Below, in pieces: positions 23,222-29,857 of a DNA stretch of 30,376 nucleotides. The stretch is from a virus, in the IMG/VR virus record IMGVR_UViG_3300046411_000678, positions 1 to 30,376 of that record, one strand, 5' to 3'. The translations under genes were made by a program, and so were the position numbers. Numbering within the stretch: position 1 is the stretch's first letter; every line of letters begins with the position of its first letter. The notes below the pieces were generated by a model. That model saw nothing but the letters and a program-made list of their open reading frames with translations. It was not told where the DNA came from and ran no database searches.

Positions 23222-24250
23222 TTAAAATATTACACGTTTCATACAAGTGCTCTCGGCCAATGCTTTCCATGTGTCGGGAGACATTTGTTTTAGGTCTGCA
23301 ATTTTTAGAACCATTCTCAATGAAATCTCCCTAAGCCTTGCTGACTTCTCAACCATGAAGTCCACTACTTCTTGATTACCTTCGTCACCGAATTTGTATT
23401 CACTAAGCATACCATCTCCAACGATCTGGTTGATTCTTAGGAACCTGTCCCTAACTGAATCCATCTCTAGATCCATGTAGTGACACCTTGACATCAATGC
23501 ACTAAGGTGATCTTTAATCTTTTTACTACGAACATTTTCGAAGTTCACGTTAGTAATAAAGATACATCCACCTGCAAAGTCAAACCTATCAGGTATACCT
23601 TCTCTACGCAATGCCGCTGACTCTGACTTCCAAGAAATAGTTCTCTTCTTACCTGAGTCTAAAACAGCCTTCAACATGTTCAAACAAACTTCGTCAAACA
23701 ATATGCTATCACAGTCATCAAACACAAGGATATCACCTTTGTTTGAATTGTTAAACAATGTTTGGTACAAACCAATTGGTGTCATTGAACCTTTAACTAC
23801 TTCAGTTCTTGGTGGACGACCAGCAAGTTTAGTTTCTGCATCGTACATATCAAGAATAGTCTCAACTCCATATGACTTACCAACTCCTGGAGGGCCACTT
23901 ACAATAAGTCCTCTAACAACACCGTTAGCCACAGCGTCAGTCATCTGATCAAGAATGTCGAATCTTTCACGTATTCTAACAATCGCTTCTTCGTCAGTTT
24001 CTTTCTTCTCAGGCTTTGCTTCGGGTGAAGCAGTTACCTCGACATTTGCTTCGTCTTCGATAGGCTCAACACTTGCCAAAGTTGGCACTACAACACGGAT
24101 AGAAGTTCTTTCTGAACCTAATAATGCTGATGCATCTACAGTCACAAAATATCCTTTCTTACCTTGCTGAGTTGGTTTAATCAAAGGAAACACTCCTTCG
24201 ATCGGCTGGTTGCGGTATATACCGTCTTTTATTTTTACAAAGTTTGTCAT
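23222..24250 (-). CDS. AAA+ ATPase of marine T4-like phages
   Basis: A 342-aa protein. Residues 1-60 form a small beta-rich domain, and 63-90 an acidic/Lys linker. The AAA+ core has Walker A GPPGVGKS (119-126), Walker B ILVFDDCD (174-181) and a sensor-I-like FITNVN (about 241-246). It differs from the clamp loader gp44. I recall relatives in marine phages annotated only as ATPase. A remodelling role in replication or packaging is possible. It has its own consensus promoter and a Shine-Dalgarno (GGAGG) about 9 nt before the ATG, and it ends at a strong terminator, so it is a single-gene unit. Confidence 0.85.
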   Translation of the reverse strand: MTNFVKIKDGIYRNQPIEGVFPLIKPTQQGKKGYFVTVDASALLGSERTSIRVVVPTLASVEPIEDEANVEVTASPEAKPEKKETDEEAIVRIRERFDILDQMTDAVANGVVRGLIVSGPPGVGKSYGVETILDMYDAETKLAGRPPRTEVVKGSMTPIGLYQTLFNNSNKGDILVFDDCDSILFDEVCLNMLKAVLDSGKKRTISWKSESAALRREGIPDRFDFAGGCIFITNVNFENVRSKKIKDHLSALMSRCHYMDLEMDSVRDRFLRINQIVGDGMLSEYKFGDEGNQEVVDFMVEKSARLREISLRMVLKIADLKQMSPDTWKALAESTCMKRVIF

Positions 24251-24295
24251 ATTTTAGCCCTCCCACAGGCGTTAAATTAGTTAAACAATAAGTGT

Positions 24296-24324
24296 ATTAT
24301 ACAGTAGGTTTGGCTTTGTGTCAA
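24296..24324 (-). promoter_or_regulatory. Consensus sigma-70 promoter for the AAA+ gene
   Basis: On the minus strand TTGACA (24319-24324) and TATAAT (24296-24301) are both perfect with a 17-bp spacer. The -35 overlaps the stop codon of the 49-aa gene. Confidence 0.9.
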
Positions 24325-24470
24325 CCTATTAGTAAACTTAATATCCAAAGTACAAATACAATTCCACCTAAGTATGAAAAAACTTCAACAGAACCATCAC
24401 AATCGGATAAACCTTTACCAGTTGAGTAAAATACCCAAATAATAAAACCTAATCCTAATAATGTTCCCAT
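24321..24470 (-). CDS. Small membrane protein, 49 aa
   Basis: A short ORF that reads MGTLLGLGFIIWVFYSTGKG at its start and has a second hydrophobic segment YLGGIVFVLWILSLLIG at its end, so two transmembrane helices with a short polar loop (SDCDGS) are likely. A good Shine-Dalgarno (AAGGAG) stands about 7 nt before the ATG, and a consensus promoter lies just upstream. Both support a real gene. It could be an early host-envelope effector or a holin-like protein; no family is recognised. Confidence 0.75.
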   Translation of the reverse strand: MGTLLGLGFIIWVFYSTGKGLSDCDGSVEVFSYLGGIVFVLWILSLLIG

Positions 24471-24493
24471 CTATTTCTCCTTACTATGTGTAT

Positions 24494-24522
24494 ATTATAC
24501 AAAATAAGGGCGGGAAAGTCAA
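24494..24522 (-). promoter_or_regulatory. Consensus sigma-70 promoter for the 49-aa membrane protein
   Basis: On the minus strand TTGACT (24517-24522) and TATAAT (24494-24499) are 17 bp apart, giving a leader of about 15-20 nt that carries the AAGGAG ribosome-binding site. Confidence 0.88.
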
Positions 24523-24555
24523 GTGAAAATATACTTTATTTTTCAATGACTTACG

Positions 24556-25017
24556 TTAGTCTATGACAATATCTTCCATTCCTGCTGTACGCAGACGTGT
24601 AATGTGTCCAATTTGCCATTGTTTAGTGTCTAAGCCTTTCATAATACCTAAGTATTTGTTTCTTAGTAATGCAAATTGATTACATAAATGTGTGAGATCA
24701 ATAACACTTTGTTCGCCATCAACATACTTTTCAGCATCTCTACTGCTAAGTTGTCTGTTATAAGTCTCGAAGTATCTACGGAATACTTGACTGCGTTCTT
24801 TTCTTAATGCAATGTTTAAGTGCTCTAGTATTGCTTCGATTTCTTGTAACTGATTGAATCTATACTCTGTAATACCAGGTAAGGCAGCACTGGATTTCTC
24901 CAGGCTACCTTTAATACCACATTCATACCTTGCTTCTTGCAGTTCATTCTCATAGTATTCTATAGCATTAACTATATTTCCTAAATCGTCAACTACTTTA
25001 TTATAGAAGGTACTCAT
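24556..25017 (-). CDS. Possible UvsY-like recombination mediator (conserved phage protein)
   Basis: A 153-aa, highly charged, helical and probably coiled-coil protein. It follows uvsX and the 78-aa gene in the gp32-uvsX operon. Size and shape fit T4 UvsY (137 aa), which loads UvsX onto gp32-covered DNA: a charged central helix (RKERSQVFRRYFETYNRQL, about 77-95) and a C-terminal segment QWQIGHITRLRTAGMED comparable to UvsY's FAIKHIQDMRAFEAG. The similarity is by eye and weak. I recall the family as conserved in marine T4-like phages, sometimes without this name. Confidence 0.7.
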   Translation of the reverse strand: MSTFYNKVVDDLGNIVNAIEYYENELQEARYECGIKGSLEKSSAALPGITEYRFNQLQEIEAILEHLNIALRKERSQVFRRYFETYNRQLSSRDAEKYVDGEQSVIDLTHLCNQFALLRNKYLGIMKGLDTKQWQIGHITRLRTAGMEDIVID

Positions 25018-25020
25018 ATT

Positions 25021-25257
25021 TTATTCCCAGTCGTGATCTTCTTGGTCTTCGTCATCTAACCCAATACTAAAGTGTTCTACTAATGCAGTTTTAATTGCAT
25101 GGTCAAACTCATTGAGATGAGGTTCAATATCACCGATATCAGCATATTCGTCAAAAACTCTAACAACTGATTCTGCTAATTGAAGTCTCTCTTTCTTTGG
25201 CGTAAAGGTTTTAATGCTATCCCAGAGATCGTGTAAAAAAGATATATCAGGATTCAT
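25021..25257 (-). CDS. Small acidic conserved phage protein
   Basis: A 78-aa soluble protein with a helical body (FLHDLWDSIKTFTPKKERLQ, about 7-26) and an Asp/Glu-rich tail (LDDEDQEDHD). I recall relatives between uvsX and downstream genes in marine T4-like phages, with no function given. It overlaps the uvsX end by 11 bp and ends 3 bp before the next gene, so it is co-translated with the recombination genes. Confidence 0.75.
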   Translation of the reverse strand: MNPDISFLHDLWDSIKTFTPKKERLQLAESVVRVFDEYADIGDIEPHLNEFDHAIKTALVEHFSIGLDDEDQEDHDWE

Positions 25258-26353
25258 CTATAAATTCCTCAGTGTCATTATCAAAAGAGTCTGGATCGAT
25301 ATCACCTACATCTAAATCTTCTGCTGTAGGATTTTCGTTCCATTCATCAATAATTACCTGAAGTCTTTCTGATGTCCACTGTTTTCTGAATTCTTTAATA
25401 GATTCGCCGGTTATAGGACTAATATATTCTAGTTTATTACCCACTTTGTCAACAAGCCCTTTGGCTTCAAACATTTCAAGTAATCCACTATATGGGTCCA
25501 TACCTGTTTCATATGGAATCTTAACTTGTACACCTTCAAACGGTTTACTATATCGAGATTTCATAACTTTACAAGCGGCTCTAATACCTTGAACAGTACT
25601 AGTTTTATTACCGTCTTCATCTTCTTTTAGTTTCAGTTTCTTCATTGCTACTACAATACTACTTGCATATATAAAGCCTTGACCCCCTGATATCTTATCA
25701 TCAGGATCAAACATGTCTTGTGATGCGTATGTATGGTTAGTTGCAACAATACCTACTGGGTATGGTGCAATTTGGTTAACCATGTTACGCACTAGAGCAG
25801 TTAAAGCCTTAGGCTTTCTACCCATATCACCTTTCATGTCGCCTTTTTCAAATTGTGCAACATCAGTTGGTGTAAGTAACATACCTAAACTATCAACAAC
25901 AAACAACAACTTAGGCATTTCATCATACTCTAAATCGCCATAGTTTGCTCTGTAGTCTTTCATGAAGTCACTCATAGTTTTAGCAACATCGTCGATCATG
26001 CTAACACTAATACGCAATAACTTCTCAGGTGATGTGTCAACATCAAGTGCTTGTAACCACTCTTCATCAAGTGCGTTCTCTGAATCAAACAACACTACTT
26101 GACATCCTTGGTCTTGGGCATTCTTTACGATGTTGCCGGAACAGATAAAAGATTTACCTGAACCGGACTCGCCTGCAAAAACACTAACTTTACCTAGCGG
26201 AATACCTTGTGTAAAGTCTCCACTTATTAAGTAGTTTAGTGTGTAGTTTCCTGTACTAATCCAATCCTGTGGATCATGGAAGCCTGCACTAATTCCAGAT
26301 ATGGACTTTGTGACAGACGTCCTGAATTTAGTTAAGTCAAATGGTTTTTGCAT
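25247..26353 (-). CDS. uvsX: UvsX recombinase (RecA family)
   Basis: A 368-aa strand-exchange recombinase acting in phage recombination-dependent replication and repair. Walker A is GESGSGKS (61-68), the likely catalytic glutamate follows in FDSENALDEEW (89-99), and Walker B is LLFVVDSLG (149-157). The L2-region segment DKISGGQGFIYASS matches RecA/UvsX, and the acidic C-terminus is typical. A Shine-Dalgarno AAGGAG lies 5 nt before the ATG. It is 9 bp downstream of gp32 and shares the gp32 promoter. Confidence 0.96.
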   Translation of the reverse strand: MQKPFDLTKFRTSVTKSISGISAGFHDPQDWISTGNYTLNYLISGDFTQGIPLGKVSVFAGESGSGKSFICSGNIVKNAQDQGCQVVLFDSENALDEEWLQALDVDTSPEKLLRISVSMIDDVAKTMSDFMKDYRANYGDLEYDEMPKLLFVVDSLGMLLTPTDVAQFEKGDMKGDMGRKPKALTALVRNMVNQIAPYPVGIVATNHTYASQDMFDPDDKISGGQGFIYASSIVVAMKKLKLKEDEDGNKTSTVQGIRAACKVMKSRYSKPFEGVQVKIPYETGMDPYSGLLEMFEAKGLVDKVGNKLEYISPITGESIKEFRKQWTSERLQVIIDEWNENPTAEDLDVGDIDPDSFDNDTEEFIDES

Positions 26354-26362
26354 GTTCTCTCC

Positions 26363-27379
26363 TTAAGATTGACGGTTACGAATCATTGCAAGAATATCAT
26401 CTGCACTTGCACTTCCACCTTCTGCTGGTGCAGGCTCAGCCACTGGTGCTGGTTCTGCCGCTACTGGTTGAGGTGCAGGTTCAACTGCTGGTGCTACCGG
26501 AGCCGCTTCTACTACAGGAGCAACTGGAGCCGGAGCCGGTGCTACTGGTGCAGGTTGAGCTGATGCACTTGTTGATTGAACTGCTGTACTTGGTACTTCA
26601 ACGCCATATGGCTTATAGAAGTTACCCCATCTTGCTGGATCATAAAGTTCACCATCTACAGATGCCGCAAACATTTCACTGATTGCTTGATATGCTTCTG
26701 CCGAAGGGTGTGCAGGTAAGTAATCTTTTAGATTAAACAAACCGTTTGCATCAATAGCTGCAAGTTGAGTTTCATCTAATCCACTTTCTTTACGAGCCCA
26801 CTTACTTGTAGAATAGTCTGCATATTGCCCTTTAGTGGTTTTACTTACACGGAAATCTGTACCATTTACATAGTCAGTTGGAATATTTTCCATGTCTGGG
26901 TCCATCAAAGATGCTTTGATGATATTAAAGATTTGTGGTGAAATTACAAATCTACGAATAGGGTTTTCAGGTGATTGTTCGTTGAGAGGATTCTCAGTTA
27001 CAAAACCTTGGAAAATGTAAGAACGTTTTTTCCAATACTTACGTCCTAAGTCTTCCAGTGAAGCATCCTTGAACCAAGGACGTACTTCAGTTAGTACAGG
27101 ACATGTGTCTCCGTACATTTCTCCACAAGGTACCTGAACTGTTACAGGTTTGTTATCACCACCTTTAACTCCTGGGAAAGTCAAACGAATCATTTGACGT
27201 TCAACCCAAAAGAAGTCGTTGGTGTTATCACCATCAGGCAAGAAACGTAGTGTTGCACTTGTTCCTTCGTCTATATTCCAGTGTGGGTAAATTGCGTTGT
27301 CACTTTGCTGTGACGATTGATTAGAACCTTTCGATTCCATTGCGGCGAGCTTTGCTCGGATTTCTGCTAATGAGGCCAT
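26363..27379 (-). CDS. 32: Single-stranded DNA-binding protein, gp32
   Basis: A 338-aa replication and recombination SSB. The N-terminal SLAEIRAKLAAMES is the basic/cooperativity region. The DNA-binding core starts near residue 30 (YPHWNIDEGTSATLRFLPDG) and includes VPCGEMYGDTCPV (83-95), corresponding to the T4 zinc subdomain. Only C85 and C93 are visible there, with no obvious further Cys pair, so zinc binding is probably altered. Residues about 265-320 are an Ala/Pro/Val linker, and the tail SADDILAMIRNRQ is the likely partner-binding end. A Shine-Dalgarno AAGGAG and the promoter at 27448-27476 precede it. Confidence 0.93.
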   Translation of the reverse strand: MASLAEIRAKLAAMESKGSNQSSQQSDNAIYPHWNIDEGTSATLRFLPDGDNTNDFFWVERQMIRLTFPGVKGGDNKPVTVQVPCGEMYGDTCPVLTEVRPWFKDASLEDLGRKYWKKRSYIFQGFVTENPLNEQSPENPIRRFVISPQIFNIIKASLMDPDMENIPTDYVNGTDFRVSKTTKGQYADYSTSKWARKESGLDETQLAAIDANGLFNLKDYLPAHPSAEAYQAISEMFAASVDGELYDPARWGNFYKPYGVEVPSTAVQSTSASAQPAPVAPAPAPVAPVVEAAPVAPAVEPAPQPVAAEPAPVAEPAPAEGGSASADDILAMIRNRQS

Positions 27380-27447
27380 AATGTTTTCTCCTTTGTATGT
27401 GCCATGTTTGCCATGTGTGCTATCTACTAAATGTGTATAGCGGGTTT

Positions 27448-27476
27448 ATTATAATTGCCTAGATAAACAAAGTCAA
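27448..27476 (-). promoter_or_regulatory. Consensus sigma-70 promoter for the gp32-uvsX operon
   Basis: On the minus strand TTGACT (27471-27476) and TATAAT (27448-27453) are 17 bp apart. The leader is about 60 nt and ends in AAGGAG before the gp32 ATG. Two near-identical CATGGCA-type words in the leader could be a translational operator for gp32 autoregulation, which is speculative. Confidence 0.9.
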
Positions 27477-27613
27477 CCGTTTCCTAAGAATGTTGACACA
27501 TTTTTGTTTAACAATGTTATTTAGCAAAAAATCTTCATTAACACGGTTTTTTTGGAAAAGTTACTAAATAAGCATTGGTAATAATCTATCATAATTAAAA
27601 CTTATATACAATA
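27477..27613. other. AT-rich intergenic region between divergent units
   Basis: About 137 bp with no gene on either strand, lying between the gp32 promoter and the plus-strand 30-aa pair. It is very AT-rich and holds T/A runs (for example GGTTTTTTTGG near 27545). It should contain the promoter for the plus-strand pair, but I see no convincing -35/-10. A replication-start role cannot be judged from sequence. Confidence 0.5.
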
Positions 27614-27706
27614 ATGGACTTAGACAAACTCAGAGACGGAGCAGAACTATTCACACTGATCTCAATATTTTTAGTAAGTGTTTTGGCACTGACACCAGCA
27701 GTATGA
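27614..27706 (+). CDS. 30-aa membrane peptide (first of a coupled pair)
   Basis: A short ORF with a charged start (MDLDKLRDGAEL) and one hydrophobic segment (FTLISIFLVSVLALTPAV), typical of a single-pass membrane peptide. Its TGA overlaps the ATG of the next ORF (ATGA), and a terminator follows the pair, which supports a real two-gene transcript. No clear Shine-Dalgarno is seen. The family is not recognised. Confidence 0.55.
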   Translation: MDLDKLRDGAELFTLISIFLVSVLALTPAV

Positions 27707-27795
27707 AACAGGCAATAATTTTAGGGCTAATATTTATACCCTGGGAGATTCCTGTGTTTGTTCTATTGACTACTTTGTTGTCGATTTTTAATTGA
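27703..27795 (+). CDS. 30-aa membrane peptide (second of a coupled pair)
   Basis: A hydrophobic peptide that begins MKQAIILGLIFIPWEIPVFV and is hydrophobic throughout, overlapping the previous ORF by 4 bp. It ends about 20 bp before the terminator at 27814-27841. The same length as its partner and the coupling suggest a small membrane complex. The function is unknown; a lysis or envelope-effector role is a guess. Confidence 0.52.
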   Translation: MKQAIILGLIFIPWEIPVFVLLTTLLSIFN

Positions 27796-27813
27796 TATAA
27801 AAACCTCCTTCAT

Positions 27814-27841
27814 AAAAAAACCCGCCTAGTGCGGGTTTTTT
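27814..27841. terminator. Bidirectional Rho-independent terminator
   Basis: CCCGC (27821-27825) pairs with GCGGG (27831-27835) around CTAGT, flanked by A7 on the left and T6 on the right, so the A/T pairs extend the stem. It serves the plus-strand peptide pair and, on the minus strand, nfuA, whose stop is at 27855. Confidence 0.9.
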
Positions 27842-27854
27842 CTACATGCTTTGT

Positions 27855-28454
27855 TTATTGATATGCGTTTTCTGATTGAGTGTGATCCGTCATATCTCTG
27901 ATGCCTTTTATCTCAGGAACTTTTTCTAACAGTAATTGCTCAATACCGTGTGTAAGTGTTATATCTATTGCACTACAACCTTGACATCCGCCACCAAATT
28001 CTAATACTGCTATATTATCTTCTGTTATTGTATGCAGTTTTACATTGCCGCCATGTGATGCTAACATAGGTGCCACATCATTGTACAAGTAATAATTAAC
28101 TTTTTCCTCCAACGTAGAGTCGTCATCTAACTTGGATACTCTAGAGTTGGGTGCTTTAATAGTTAATTGGCCACCAAAATTATCTTTGTCATAGTTAATT
28201 TGTGCTTCATCTAAAAACTTGATGCTATGTCTATCTATATACATATCAAAATTTTCAAAAGGCATAACTTCAGAATCACCTTTATCTACTTCTTTACAAT
28301 ACGATAGCATTGTTTCTGCGTGTGGAGTTCCTGGGTTTTCTATAGAAACTTTAATGTTACTCTTTGGACCTTTAGGGTCTTGCATGTCTACTGATTCCAA
28401 TAGTCCTTGCAAAAAGTCTATTGCACTATCTGTAACTTCTATATTAATATCCAT
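27855..28454 (-). CDS. nfuA: Fe-S carrier NfuA (A-type-like plus NifU domain)
   Basis: A 199-aa iron-sulfur cluster carrier. The N-terminal degenerate A-type domain has IENPGTPHAETMLSYC (38-53) and QLTIKAPNSR (96-105). The NifU C-terminal domain carries the [4Fe-4S]-binding CxxC in FGGGCQGCS (C157, C160), and GIRDMTDH follows. The layout and wording match gammaproteobacterial NfuA along its length (E. coli 191 aa). The ATG at 28454, with GAGGTG just upstream, is preferred over a GTG at 28475. It has its own promoter and lies between two terminators, so it is an independent unit. A phage copy may support Fe-S enzymes during infection. Confidence 0.93.
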   Translation of the reverse strand: MDINIEVTDSAIDFLQGLLESVDMQDPKGPKSNIKVSIENPGTPHAETMLSYCKEVDKGDSEVMPFENFDMYIDRHSIKFLDEAQINYDKDNFGGQLTIKAPNSRVSKLDDDSTLEEKVNYYLYNDVAPMLASHGGNVKLHTITEDNIAVLEFGGGCQGCSAIDITLTHGIEQLLLEKVPEIKGIRDMTDHTQSENAYQ

Positions 28455-28477
28455 ATTCACCTCTATACTGTTCACAC

Positions 28478-28506
28478 ATTTTTACATATTTAAAATACTG
28501 TGTCAA
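28478..28506 (-). promoter_or_regulatory. Promoter for nfuA
   Basis: On the minus strand TTGACA (28501-28506) is perfect. The -10 is TAAAAAT (28478-28484), giving a 16-17 bp spacer. It lies directly after the terminator at 28519-28545. Confidence 0.7.
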
Positions 28507-28518
28507 TACTTTTATTAG

Positions 28519-28545
28519 AAAAAACCCGCACTCAGCGGGTTTTTA
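28519..28545 (-). terminator. Rho-independent terminator after the 420-aa gene
   Basis: CCCGC (28525-28529) and GCGGG (28535-28539) form a stem extended by A/T pairs, with a T6 run on the minus strand. It lies about 35 bp past the stop at 28580 and closes the gp17-linked unit. Confidence 0.88.
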
Positions 28546-28579
28546 TTCTACTCTGTGCGACGTTTCTCAACGTTTCTTC

Positions 28580-29842
28580 TTATAATATATCAAATTTCTC
28601 TAAGAATGTTTCGTAGTTTGCGCCTAAGTCTTCACTGCTTTCATTGTACTCGCTTCTAACTTGATTAGCACTTAATAGACAACTCTTGATTGCACCATAT
28701 TCAAATTGGTTAAGTTGTCCGCCGGATGTAATCTTTTTACTAATGCCTTGGAGGTATGAACTAAGTTGTGGATCTTTTGATGTATAACTTAGTTGGTTAA
28801 CCTGATGCCCTAATTTTGCCTGTGGTGTAGCAAAGTCAATCATGTCATTCTCTATTAACGCATTTCTGAGACCTTCAAATGTTTCATTTGCTATTGCTCT
28901 AGTAATGTAACCTTCAAATGCTTGTTTCCTAATAGAAGCATTTTGTAGTGTTCCCATAACGTCTGCAACACGTCTATCAAAATGCTTGACTGTAAATTTA
29001 CTTTCTAAGTCTAGATCGTCTTCAATTATTTCTACACTCTCAGTTTGTGCTAGACTTTCTACTGCTGATTCATAAGTTTTAGTGCCGCTTATTTTACTAA
29101 ATGAATTTTTAATTTGATTAATGTTTTCTTTTGCAAGTGTAACGTACTCTTCATTTTCTTCGTTGACAATTTTTGCTGATTGTACATAACGTACAAATTC
29201 ACGAAGTTTCTTTAAGTCTGATGCCATTTCAACAATTTTACTGCCTACTTGGTCAAAAACTTCTCCGCCTTTTTGTACATGACGAGCCATTGCTCTAGCC
29301 ATTTGCAGATTGTTTTCAGGAAGTTTGAAACGCTCGTCACCGCGTTGTATAAAGATACTGTGTATTTGTCTACTACGTGATCCACGTACCTCTTCGTTCA
29401 CAGGCTTCTTGTGCTTCACTACAATTTTAATATTTTCTAATGTTTGATAACTTGTTTTACTTGATCCCTCTAAAGAACCAAATCCTTCCATAACGTCTGC
29501 CATGTCTTTCTCCGCTTGTCGTGCTATATCTGCTGATTCCCCTTTTGCTTTAATAGTTCTATTAAATATTTTGAAATCAAAATTCATTAATGAATCATGA
29601 CTTAGATTTTTTAGCATTTTTCTTACTTTATGATCTGCTAAATCTTCACTAGTGTTTAGTACTAGTGTCTCAGTTGTTGGGTCTAGTCTTACTAATATGT
29701 TCGGCTCGCTGATTACAAAGCGAGTAGCCTCTGTTGGATCAACTACTTGCTTGCCTTCTAGATCATAACTATCTACACCGTACCCAAACCCTTTGAGGAT
29801 ATTAAATACTTTTTCTGCAATGCCGGATATGTTTACACTCAT
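28580..29842 (-). CDS. Conserved phage protein downstream of gp17, probable virion or assembly protein
   Basis: A 420-aa protein whose family I recall in marine T4-like phages but without a firm name. The N-terminal 100 residues are alpha/beta (SVNISGIAEKVFNILKGFGY). Residues about 95-290 are helical and charged with RSRQIHSIFIQRGDERFKLP in the middle, and the C-terminal 130 residues are helical. It has no enzyme motif. The ATG at 29842 is preferred over a TTG at 29857 that would add five residues. It starts 15 bp after the terminase stop with no Shine-Dalgarno, suggesting coupling. A GATAAATA box overlaps this gap but lies too close for a leader. Confidence 0.75.
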   Translation of the reverse strand: MSVNISGIAEKVFNILKGFGYGVDSYDLEGKQVVDPTEATRFVISEPNILVRLDPTTETLVLNTSEDLADHKVRKMLKNLSHDSLMNFDFKIFNRTIKAKGESADIARQAEKDMADVMEGFGSLEGSSKTSYQTLENIKIVVKHKKPVNEEVRGSRSRQIHSIFIQRGDERFKLPENNLQMARAMARHVQKGGEVFDQVGSKIVEMASDLKKLREFVRYVQSAKIVNEENEEYVTLAKENINQIKNSFSKISGTKTYESAVESLAQTESVEIIEDDLDLESKFTVKHFDRRVADVMGTLQNASIRKQAFEGYITRAIANETFEGLRNALIENDMIDFATPQAKLGHQVNQLSYTSKDPQLSSYLQGISKKITSGGQLNQFEYGAIKSCLLSANQVRSEYNESSEDLGANYETFLEKFDIL

Positions 29843-29846
29843 AACT

Positions 29847-29856
29847 ATATTTATCA
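29847..29856 (-). promoter_or_regulatory. Possible late promoter box (TGATAAATAT)
   Basis: A T4-late-like word in the 15-bp gap after gp17. If used, transcription would start at or inside the start codon of the 420-aa gene. AT-rich sequence makes a chance match quite possible. Confidence 0.3.
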
Positions 29857-29857
29857 A

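Noticed and set aside
28455-28475. GTG start for NfuA seven codons upstream
   Set aside because: The ATG at 28454 has a good GAGGTG site and gives the normal N-terminus.
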